From NCBI GenBank assembly GCA_049644345.1, contig JBARRS010000008.1:1-16178 (forward strand): DNA of 16,178 nucleotides. Direction: 5' to 3'. Each line of letters opens with the position of its first letter. Position 1 is the stretch's first letter. The translations under genes were made by a program, and so were the position numbers. The DNA is from JBARRS01 sp049644345. GTDB taxonomy: Bacteria; Actinomycetota; Thermoleophilia; Gaiellales; Gaiellaceae. Shown piece after piece: positions 7,859 through 14,325 of the stretch. Below the pieces are notes generated by a model. The model was not told the DNA's origin. It ran no database searches and saw nothing but the letters and a program-made list of their open reading frames with translations.

Positions 7859-7953
7859 GGCCCCAGTCCTCGACCACCGGACCGAACGGTATCCTCGGGC
7901 TGTTCGCCGAGGAGCTCCCCGAGCCGGTCATCCCCGAGCCCGCGGACGCGTGA
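7855..7953 (+). CDS. Putative 32-residue protein, translationally coupled on both sides
   Basis: I do not recognise this product. The ATG overlaps the stop of the GT2 gene in ATGA, and the TGA stop overlaps the lipoprotein GTG in GTGA, so the ORF exactly bridges two genes that would otherwise be 91 bases apart. A strong GGAGGG lies six bases upstream of the start. The peptide has a polar N terminus (MRPQSSTTGPNG), a short hydrophobic patch (ILGLF) and an acidic, proline-rich end (EELPEPVIPEPADA). It has no signal peptide, no membrane helix and no cysteine. It could be a small partner of the envelope proteins encoded next, or a leader whose translation feeds ribosomes to the lipoprotein start, which has only a weak ribosome binding site. 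It could also be a chance ORF, although the double overlap and strong site argue against that. Confidence 0.55.
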   Translation: MRPQSSTTGPNGILGLFAEELPEPVIPEPADA

Positions 7954-9332
7954 TCCGTCCTCTGGGGGTCTATCTAGCCGCGATCGCGGCGCTGGCCGCA
8001 GGCTGCTCCGCCGCCCCGCCCCGCGCGGCCCGAGACGGGAAGCGTCAGCAGCATCAGGCGCAGCAGATCCGCAACGTGAGCGTGACGGTGATCGACGGCG
8101 ACCTGCTTCGCCGGGTTCCGGGCGCGCTCGTCCGGATTGGCCCTCATGCGGCGCGCTCGGACGCCCACGGCGTCGCGACGATGCCGCTCAGGCACCACGT
8201 CCTGCTGCCCGTCTACGTCTCTCGTCGGGGCTACGCGCCGAAGACGGCCCGCGTGCAGTTCCGACGCGGACCGCGAGCCGCGGTGCGCATCTACCAGCCC
8301 GTGCTCCAGTGGCCGATGTACGGCGTCTCGCCGTCCCGGACGCAGGCCCAGACGGCGATCCGCCTCCGGCCGCCGTTTCGAATCATCTGGAGCCGGGGGT
8401 TCGGCAACCTGATCGAGTTTCCGGCCGTCGTCGCGGACGGGCTCGCCTACATCTCCAACCACGACGGCACCGTCCGCGCGATCTCGATGCGCACCGGAAG
8501 GATCGCCTGGCGCCGTGACACGCGCGGCGCGATGATGGCCGCGTCGCCCGCAGTTGTCGGAGACGAGCTGGTCGTGCACGGAATGGACGGCCACGTCTGG
8601 GTGCTCGACCGACGCAGCGGGCTGATCCGCTGGCGCTTCACGATCGGTTCGCCCGTCGAGTCGTCGCCCGTCGTCTCCGACGGCGTCGACTACTTCGGCT
8701 CCTGGAACGGGCGCGTCTACGCGCTCGATCTCGCGACGCGGCGGCTGAGGTGGGTCCGCGACTTCGGCGCCAAGATCACCTCGAGCGCCGCCCTCGCGGG
8801 CAACCGGGTCTACGTCGGGGACTACGGCGGCCGGATCCTCGCGCTCTCGCGCCGCACGGGGCGCGCGCTCTGGTCGGGCTCGATGAATGGGCGGATCTAC
8901 GGGACGCCCGCCGTCTCCGGCGGCCGCGTCTTCGTTCCCTCATCCGATGGAAACTCGATGACCGCGTTTTCGACCTCGGGCCGGCTGCTCTGGCGCGTCA
9001 ACACCGGCTCGTACGTCTACTCCTCACCCGCCGTGTGGGCCGGCCGCGTTTTCTTCGGTTCCTACAACGGCAGCTTCTATTGCGTCTCCGCCTCGAGCGG
9101 CCGGTCTCTCTGGACCGTGGGAGCAGGCGGCTCGGTCTCGGGCGCGGCCGTGGTCGTCGACGGCGTTGCCTACGCGGGCAGCTTCGGCCACGAGATCGTC
9201 GGCGTCGACGCGGGTAGCGGCCGGGTCGTGCTCCGCTTCCCGCACGGCGGGTACGTGCCGGTCACGGGCAACGGCGGCATCCTCCTCATGCACGGGTTCT
9301 CCAGGATCTTTGCGGTCAAGGCCAGACCATGA
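7950..9332 (+). CDS. Lipoprotein with PQQ-type beta-propeller repeats
   Basis: A 460-residue exported protein. Residues 1-19 are a lipoprotein signal with lipobox LAAGC (Cys19), so the mature protein should be tethered to the outer face of the membrane. A short Gln-rich linker leads to a beta-sandwich at about 42-116 (VSVTVIDGD... GALVRIG... GVATMPL) resembling carboxypeptidase-regulatory-like domains. From W121 (WPMYG) to the end run repeated blades of the pattern PAVxxGxVYxGSxxGxVYALDxxTGxxxWxx, enough for a seven- or eight-bladed propeller. No dehydrogenase catalytic motifs are seen, so PQQ here names the repeat type only; a scaffold like BamB or a glycan-binding role is more likely. The GTG at 7950 overlaps the preceding stop, and the stop overlaps the deacetylase ATG. 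It is a paralogue of the protein at 10036-11277. Confidence 0.88.
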   Translation: MIRPLGVYLAAIAALAAGCSAAPPRAARDGKRQQHQAQQIRNVSVTVIDGDLLRRVPGALVRIGPHAARSDAHGVATMPLRHHVLLPVYVSRRGYAPKTARVQFRRGPRAAVRIYQPVLQWPMYGVSPSRTQAQTAIRLRPPFRIIWSRGFGNLIEFPAVVADGLAYISNHDGTVRAISMRTGRIAWRRDTRGAMMAASPAVVGDELVVHGMDGHVWVLDRRSGLIRWRFTIGSPVESSPVVSDGVDYFGSWNGRVYALDLATRRLRWVRDFGAKITSSAALAGNRVYVGDYGGRILALSRRTGRALWSGSMNGRIYGTPAVSGGRVFVPSSDGNSMTAFSTSGRLLWRVNTGSYVYSSPAVWAGRVFFGSYNGSFYCVSASSGRSLWTVGAGGSVSGAAVVVDGVAYAGSFGHEIVGVDAGSGRVVLRFPHGGYVPVTGNGGILLMHGFSRIFAVKARP

Positions 9333-10039
9333 GCACGTTCCTCGCAGCCGTCACGGCATCCGTCGCCCTTGCTGCCGGCCACGCGCGGCCGGTGCCGATC
9401 CTGATGTACCACGTGATCGGAGTGCATCCGCCAGGTGCGCCGAATGCAGAGCTCTACGTCACCCCGAGCGATTTCCGTGCCGAGGTGGGCTGGCTCGCCC
9501 GCCGCGGTTATCAAGCCGTCACGCTCGACCAGGTCTACCGATACTGGCGCCGCGGCACGCCGCTACCGGCCAGACCGATCGTCCTGACCTTCGACGACGG
9601 CTACCCGGGCGACATCGACGTCGCGCTGCCGGTGCTGCGGCAGCGCCGTTGGCCGGGGGTGCTCAACCTCCAGATCGGAAACCTCGCCCCGGCGCGCGTG
9701 CGGAAGCTGATCGCCGCCGGATGGGAGATCGACGCGCACACGTTCACCCACCCCGACCTGACGGGCGTCGACGCCGCGCGGCTCAAGCACGAGGTCGCAG
9801 GCGCGCGGACGTGGATTCGAGGCGTCTTCCACCTCCCCGTCGACTTCTTCTGCTACCCGGCCGGGCGCTACAACGACCGGGTAGTCGCCGCCGTCCGAGC
9901 CGCCGGGTACCTCGGCGCGACGACGACGAACTACGGCCTGGCGCGCCCTGACTCGCTCTACACGCTCGACCGGGTCCGCGTCAACGGCAGCGACGGCATC
10001 AGGGGCCTCGCCTCGAAGCTCGCCGCTCTCGCGCATTGA
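9329..10039 (+). CDS. Secreted polysaccharide deacetylase (NodB domain, CE4)
   Basis: A 236-residue protein with an N-terminal hydrophobic stretch (about 3-17) that reads as a signal peptide or anchor. The catalytic domain starts at PVPILMYHVIG, typical of PgaB/IcaB-like and other extracellular deacetylases. TFDDGY (87-92) supplies the catalytic base and metal Asp (D89, D90). H137 and H141 in DAHTFTHPDL complete the Asp-His-His metal site. CYPAGRYND (from C175) is the motif lining the active-site groove. The domain is complete and of normal length. It would remove N- or O-acetyl groups from the exported polysaccharide or from peptidoglycan; its place between two propeller genes within a glycan locus favours the former. 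The ATG overlaps the upstream stop (ATGA), and the gene ends in a TTGA overlap with the next start. Confidence 0.92.
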   Translation: MSTFLAAVTASVALAAGHARPVPILMYHVIGVHPPGAPNAELYVTPSDFRAEVGWLARRGYQAVTLDQVYRYWRRGTPLPARPIVLTFDDGYPGDIDVALPVLRQRRWPGVLNLQIGNLAPARVRKLIAAGWEIDAHTFTHPDLTGVDAARLKHEVAGARTWIRGVFHLPVDFFCYPAGRYNDRVVAAVRAAGYLGATTTNYGLARPDSLYTLDRVRVNGSDGIRGLASKLAALAH

Positions 10040-11277
10040 GACGCCGCTTTCTCGCGCTCGCCCTCGTCGTTCTCGTGCTTGCGGGCGCCGGCGTCGGCTT
10101 CTACCTCTACAAGCGGCACCAGTCGCGGAACATCCGCGGCTCCCCCACCGTCGAGTTCGTGACGACCGGGGCGCAGCAAGCTCCGTCGCCCGAGCTGACC
10201 GAGATCCCGTGGCCGATGTACGGCTTCGACGAGGAGCGGCTCCGGTACGCGCCGGAGGTTCGGCTGCGCCCCCCCTATCGCGGAGTCTGGACGTTCCACG
10301 GTCAAGCGCTGCTCGAGTTTCCTCCGGCCATCGCATACCGGCGGCTCTTCTTCACCAGCGAGACCGGCGTCGTCTTCGCGATCAGCGCCCGTACCGGCAA
10401 ACGAGCCTGGAAACGCGAACTGAACCGCTGCGTGGCGTCGTCGCCGGCCGTCTCCCACAACCGCGTCTTCCAGACGTTCATGAACCATCCTCCATGCAAC
10501 GCCTCGGGCGGCAACATCGACGGGAAGGTCGTCGCGTTCACGCCCGGCCTCGGGCGCGTGCTATGGGAGCGGCGGATCGGCCCAAGCGAGAGCTCGCCTC
10601 TCGTCGCCAACGGTCTGGTCTACGTCGGCGACTGGAACGGAGATGTCTACGCGCTCGCCGCCGACACGGGCAAGACGCGCTGGGTCTTCCACACCGGCGG
10701 CAAGGTCAAGGGCGGAGTCGCTCTCTTCGGAGATCGCGTCTTCGTCGGATCCTACGATGGCCGCGTCTACGCCCTCGACGCGCTCACGGGGAAGGAGATC
10801 TGGCGCGCCTCGGGGCAGGCTCGCCTGGGCCCGCACGGGACGTTTTACTCGACTCCCGCGGTTGCCTACGGGCGCGTGTACATCGGCTCGACGGACGGGA
10901 AGGCGTACTCGTTCGGCGCCCACAGCGGCAAGCTGCGCTGGTCGCATTCGCTTGGCGGTTACGTGTACTCCTCGCCGGCGGTCTGGAACAAGCGCGTCTA
11001 CATCGGCTCGTATAGCGGAAGCTTCTACGGGCTCGACGCTGCGACCGGCGACGTCGTCTGGAGCTTCAAGGCGAACGGCCCGATCTCCGGCTCGCCGACA
11101 GTGCTCGCGGGAGTCGTCTACTTCGCCACGCTGAAGCGTCGCACGTATGCACTCGACGCCCGGACGGGGAAGCAGCTGTGGTCGTGGCCGGACGGCAAGT
11201 ACTCGCCCGTCGTTGCCGACAGCCGCCGCCTCTACCTGATCGGCTACGCGCGCATCTACGGGTTCGTCGCCCGGTAG
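10036..11277 (+). CDS. Membrane-anchored PQQ-type beta-propeller protein
   Basis: A 413-residue protein. Residues 1-4 are basic, about 5-26 form a membrane helix (LALALVVLVLAGAGVGFYLY), and there is no lipobox, so it should be a single-pass protein with the propeller outside. WPMYG at 59-63 followed by VRLRPPYRGVW and LLEFPP matches the lipoprotein paralogue (WPMYG, IRLRPPFRIIW, LIEFPA). Blades follow as VYVGDWNGDVYALAADTGKTRW, each ending in a Trp-containing strand. The only cysteines are C132 and C154, which flank an insertion with no counterpart in the paralogue and could form a disulfide. The TTG at 10036 is taken as the start because it overlaps the deacetylase stop (TTGA) and directly opens the basic-hydrophobic signal. 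No catalytic site is apparent; a scaffold or glycan-binding role is inferred. Confidence 0.87.
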   Translation: MRRRFLALALVVLVLAGAGVGFYLYKRHQSRNIRGSPTVEFVTTGAQQAPSPELTEIPWPMYGFDEERLRYAPEVRLRPPYRGVWTFHGQALLEFPPAIAYRRLFFTSETGVVFAISARTGKRAWKRELNRCVASSPAVSHNRVFQTFMNHPPCNASGGNIDGKVVAFTPGLGRVLWERRIGPSESSPLVANGLVYVGDWNGDVYALAADTGKTRWVFHTGGKVKGGVALFGDRVFVGSYDGRVYALDALTGKEIWRASGQARLGPHGTFYSTPAVAYGRVYIGSTDGKAYSFGAHSGKLRWSHSLGGYVYSSPAVWNKRVYIGSYSGSFYGLDAATGDVVWSFKANGPISGSPTVLAGVVYFATLKRRTYALDARTGKQLWSWPDGKYSPVVADSRRLYLIGYARIYGFVAR

Positions 11278-11297
11278 TCAAGGTAGAGTCGGCTCCC

Positions 11298-12191
11298 GTG
11301 ACGGAGACCGAGCTTCGTCCGGCGCGCCGCCCGCTGCCAGATCTCGAGGCCGAGGATGAGGTCGATCTCGGCCGCTACTGGCGGTCGCTCGCGCTGCGCT
11401 GGTGGCTTCCGCTCGGCGGTGTCGTCGCCGGGATCGTCGTCGGCTTCCTCCTTTCGCTCGGCGGCAACGACGTCTACCAGGCGAAGGCCACCATCTACCT
11501 CGGGCAGCCCCTCGCGACCTCGAGCAACCCCGTGCAGAGCCTGGCGACGAACCCGACGTACGTCCGCCAGATCATCAACTCCGAGTTCGTGATCCGTCAG
11601 GCGGCGCACCGGGCCGGGATGAAGCCCGGCCAGCTGCGCGGCAACGTCTCCACTCAAACGATTTCCGGCGGTGCCGCGACGGCGACGAGGGTCGGCGTCA
11701 ACCCGCTTGTAACCATCGCCGTGACCGGCTCAGGGCCGAGAAAGGTCGCGCAGGCCGCGAATGCCCTCGCCGAGTTCGTTACCGCGCAGGTCAACGCGTA
11801 CCCGCAGGGGAAGATCAACTCGTTCCTGACGCAGCTCGCGAGCTACAAGCGCGAGCTCGCCACGATCAACGCGCACGAGGCCCGGGTCGAGCAGGCGGTG
11901 AGTTCCGGGGGCGTCTCGACAACCGACAAGCTTGTCGTGAGCGGGCAGCTCGCCGTGCTCGAGCAGGAGCGGCGGCAGGTAGTCGACGAGCAGCAGCTCG
12001 TCTCGCAGCAGCTGTCGATCGCGCGAAACGTCGAGTCGGCGCAGATCATCGCCCGTGCCGTGCCGGTGAAGACGACCGCCCGGAGCCGCCGCAACTCGGT
12101 CATCGTCGGTGCGGCGATCGGCCTGATCCTGGGCATCCTCGCCGCGCTCCTGTGGGAGCCGGCGGCCAGGATTTTCCGCCGCCCCGTCTAA
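11298..12191 (+). CDS. Wzz-type chain-length determinant, kinase domain absent
   Basis: A 297-residue polysaccharide co-polymerase-like protein. A cytoplasmic N terminus containing DEVDLGRYWRSLALRWW leads to membrane helix 1 at about 36-56. An extracytoplasmic region rich in coiled-coil-like heptads follows (LASYKRELATINAHEARVEQ and later QLAVLEQERRQVVDEQQLVSQQ), and helix 2 lies at about 268-287 near the C terminus. YQAKATIYLGQP after helix 1 is typical of the Wzz domain. Such proteins set chain length with a Wzy polymerase, and one is encoded at 4388-5710. The C terminus stops soon after helix 2, with no Walker A motif and no tyrosine-rich tail, so there is no fused BY-kinase, and no separate kinase gene is in the window. 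The GTG at 11298 is 20 bases after the preceding stop with only a weak, distant ribosome binding site (AAGG at 11280). Confidence 0.85.
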   Translation: MTETELRPARRPLPDLEAEDEVDLGRYWRSLALRWWLPLGGVVAGIVVGFLLSLGGNDVYQAKATIYLGQPLATSSNPVQSLATNPTYVRQIINSEFVIRQAAHRAGMKPGQLRGNVSTQTISGGAATATRVGVNPLVTIAVTGSGPRKVAQAANALAEFVTAQVNAYPQGKINSFLTQLASYKRELATINAHEARVEQAVSSGGVSTTDKLVVSGQLAVLEQERRQVVDEQQLVSQQLSIARNVESAQIIARAVPVKTTARSRRNSVIVGAAIGLILGILAALLWEPAARIFRRPV

Positions 12192-12200
12192 CCGGGACGC

Positions 12201-13142
12201 ATGGTCGACAGCAAGCGCGTGGCGGTGGTCGTCCCCGCGCACAACGAGGAGGCGCTGATCCAGGCGACGATCTCGGGGATTCCCGCGTTCGTCGACAGGA
12301 TCTACGTGGTCGACGACCACTCAGGCGACGCGACCGTCGCCCGCGCCCGGGAGCTCGACGATCCCCGGCTCGAGGTGATAGAGCACGAGCGAAACCTCGG
12401 GGTCGGAGCCGCGATTGTCACCGGCTACAAGCGTGCGCTCGACGAGCGGGTCGACGTGACGGCCGTGATGGCGGCCGACAACCAAATGGATCCCGCCGAC
12501 CTCGAGGCGCTCGTGCGTCCGGTTGCCCGCGGCGAGGTCGACTACGCGAAGGCGAACCGCCTCTTCACGGGCCAGGCGTGGGAGCTGATTCCACGCTATC
12601 GCTACCTCGGCAACGCGGCGCTCTCGCTGCTGACGAAGATCGCCTCCGGCTACTGGCACGTGGCCGACTCGCAGTCCGGCTTCACGGCGATCGGCCTTCC
12701 GACGCTCGAGCTGCTCGACCTCGACCGGATCTACCCGCGTTACGGCTTCCCCAACGACATGCTCGTGCACCTGAACGTCTGGAACGCGCGCGTGCGCGAC
12801 TTCCCCTCGCGGCCGATCTACGGCGTCGGGGAACGCTCGGGGATCCGGCTGAGAAGGGTCGTGCCGTCGATCTCGTGGCTGCTCGTCAAGGGCTTCTTCT
12901 GGCGGATGCGCCAGAAGTACGTGATCCGCGACTTCCACCCGCTGGTCTTCTTCTACATCCTCGGCTTCGTGATGGGCCTGCTCGGGCTCGGGCTCGGGAT
13001 CGCCGAGACGGTGCTGCGGATCCTGGGCCACCCGATCACGGCCGCGACGGTCGTCCTCGTCGCGCTCCTGCTTATCTTCGGCTCGCAATTCACGCTCTTC
13101 GCCATGTGGTTCGACATGGAGTCGAACAAGGACCTCAGATAG
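12201..13142 (+). CDS. DPM1/GtrB-like GT2 polyprenyl-phosphate glycosyltransferase
   Basis: A 313-residue enzyme. The GT-A domain begins VAVVVPAHNEEALIQ, with the UDP/GDP-binding acidic pair D38-D39 in YVVDDHSGDAT, NLGVGAAIVTGYKRAL, and MAADNQMDPADLEAL, in which D93-N-Q replaces the usual DGQ but keeps the metal-binding Asp. The PRYGFPNDML region lies near the acceptor site. Two membrane helices sit at about 246-272 and 276-302, the arrangement seen in GtrB and related enzymes that transfer a sugar to polyprenyl phosphate. The expected product is polyprenyl-phosphate-mannose or -glucose made on the cytoplasmic face. The next gene, eight bases on, encodes a GT-C enzyme of the class that uses such donors, which supports this reading. 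The ATG at 12201 follows the previous stop by nine bases with GGGA just upstream. Confidence 0.88.
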   Translation: MVDSKRVAVVVPAHNEEALIQATISGIPAFVDRIYVVDDHSGDATVARARELDDPRLEVIEHERNLGVGAAIVTGYKRALDERVDVTAVMAADNQMDPADLEALVRPVARGEVDYAKANRLFTGQAWELIPRYRYLGNAALSLLTKIASGYWHVADSQSGFTAIGLPTLELLDLDRIYPRYGFPNDMLVHLNVWNARVRDFPSRPIYGVGERSGIRLRRVVPSISWLLVKGFFWRMRQKYVIRDFHPLVFFYILGFVMGLLGLGLGIAETVLRILGHPITAATVVLVALLLIFGSQFTLFAMWFDMESNKDLR

Positions 13143-13150
13143 CGCCGGCC

Positions 13151-14263
13151 GTGCGGCCGCTGCGGCTGGCCGCGCCTGCTCTCATCGCGTACATCGCGGC
13201 CCGCGCGCTCGGCCTGCTCGTACTCTGGTTGATGGCGCGGCACTTCGACGAGAGCGTGCCGGCCCTCCTCGGCAGGTGGGACGGCCGTTGGTTCCTCGGA
13301 ATCGTCCAGCACGGCTACGACACGAGCCTCGCGCATGGGCCGAACGGCAAGCTCGTCAACTCCAACATCGTCTTCTTCCCGGGGTACCCCTACCTCGTCA
13401 AGGGAGTGGCGACCGTGACCTCCCTCCGGCCGCTCTACGCCGGGATCCTCACCTCCTCGGGGGCCGGGATCGCCGCGGCCTGGGGGATCTTCGCGATCGG
13501 AAATCAGCTCTACGGCCGCAAGGCGGGAATCCTGCTCGCGTTCCTCTGGGGGATCCAGACGCATGCGGTCGTCGAGTCGATGGTCTATTCGGAGGGATTG
13601 TTCACCGCGCTTGCGGCCTGGTGCCTGTACACAGTGCTGCGCCGCCGGTGGCTGACCGCCGGGGCGCTGTGCCTGCTCGCCGGCGTGACCCGAGCGGCCG
13701 CGGTCGTCCTCGTCGCGATCGTCGTCGTGGCGGCGGTCGCGGCGGTCGTCCGGCGGCAGGACGGCTGGCGGCCATGGGTCGGCGCGCTGTTCGCTCCCGT
13801 CGGCGTGCTGGGCTACTGGGCCTGGGTGGCGCACGTTCTCGGTCGTACCGACGGCTGGTTCTACATGCAGCACTACGGCTGGCACGCCCAGTTCGATGCC
13901 GGCCGCACCACCTGGCACACGTTCGTCCACCGCGTCCTCGTCAGGCCGACCTGGTTCGAGTTCTACGAGGTGACCGCTGTCCTCCTGGCCGCGGTCGTGC
14001 TGTTCGGCCTGCTCGTGCTTCTCCGGCCGCCCTGGCCCCTCATCGTCTACGCGGCCGGGATCCTCGTGATCGCGCTCGGCGCGGCGAACTACTACCACTC
14101 GAAGGCGCGCTTTCTGCTGCCGGCTTTTCCGCTGCTGCTGCCGATCGCGGTGGGGCTCGCGCGAGCCGACCGGCGGACGATTGCGGCGCTGCTGCCGCCA
14201 CTGGCGCTGGCGTCGGCGTGGTACGGGAGCTACCTGCTCCTGATCTGGAAGCACTCGTTCTGA
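13151..14263 (+). CDS. PIG-V/Gpi18-like GT-C mannosyltransferase
   Basis: A 370-residue polytopic membrane protein of roughly nine to ten helices. Family signatures are RWDGRWFLGIVQHGYD (from R42), whose Asp44 is the likely catalytic base in the first outer loop; FFPGYP (75-80); and SKARFLLPAFPLLLP (from S317) before the last helices. These match the PIG-V/Gpi18 mannosyltransferase group, which takes mannose from a polyprenyl-phosphate donor and adds it outside the membrane. The donor could come from the GT2 enzyme encoded immediately upstream. The GTG at 13151 sits right before the first helix; the open frame upstream is a shadow of the preceding gene. It is followed by a 62-base gap before the decarboxylase gene, the largest break in this half of the window. 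Mannose as the sugar is family knowledge, not shown by the sequence. Confidence 0.85.
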   Translation: MRPLRLAAPALIAYIAARALGLLVLWLMARHFDESVPALLGRWDGRWFLGIVQHGYDTSLAHGPNGKLVNSNIVFFPGYPYLVKGVATVTSLRPLYAGILTSSGAGIAAAWGIFAIGNQLYGRKAGILLAFLWGIQTHAVVESMVYSEGLFTALAAWCLYTVLRRRWLTAGALCLLAGVTRAAAVVLVAIVVVAAVAAVVRRQDGWRPWVGALFAPVGVLGYWAWVAHVLGRTDGWFYMQHYGWHAQFDAGRTTWHTFVHRVLVRPTWFEFYEVTAVLLAAVVLFGLLVLLRPPWPLIVYAAGILVIALGAANYYHSKARFLLPAFPLLLPIAVGLARADRRTIAALLPPLALASAWYGSYLLLIWKHSF

Positions 14264-14313
14264 GGGAGCGTAAGGACTTCGTAAGCCGGCCATGGCACGG
14301 CCGAAGCCGCCAG

Positions 14314-14319
14314 TAACAT
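14314..14319 (+). promoter_or_regulatory. Candidate -10 element of a leaderless promoter
   Basis: TAACAT fits the actinobacterial TANNNT -10 consensus. Six bases separate it from the GTG at 14326, the spacing expected if transcription begins at the start codon itself. No ribosome binding site precedes that GTG, in agreement with a leaderless message. No convincing -35 hexamer was seen. Confidence 0.5.
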
Positions 14320-14325
14320 TGCCCC

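Noticed and set aside
7950..11277. Possible PQQ-dependent dehydrogenases
   Set aside because: The repeats match the PQQ-type propeller blade, but no cofactor-ligand or catalytic motifs of quinoprotein dehydrogenases are seen, and the context is glycan export.
11402..13150. Long in-frame extension upstream of the GT-C gene
   Set aside because: The frame is open by composition only and overlaps Wzz and GT2 genes. The peptide is Arg/Ala-rich until the GTG at 13151, after which a normal membrane protein begins.
12953..14293. A 446-codon open frame on the - strand
   Set aside because: It covers the well-supported GT2 end and the GT-C gene in antisense. The composition is charged low complexity and no start signal is convincing.
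14287..14303. Inverted repeat CGGCC/GGCCG before the UDP-xylose synthase gene
   Set aside because: The stem is only five pairs around a seven-base loop with no T-run, which is common by chance at this base composition. It is too weak to call a terminator or operator.
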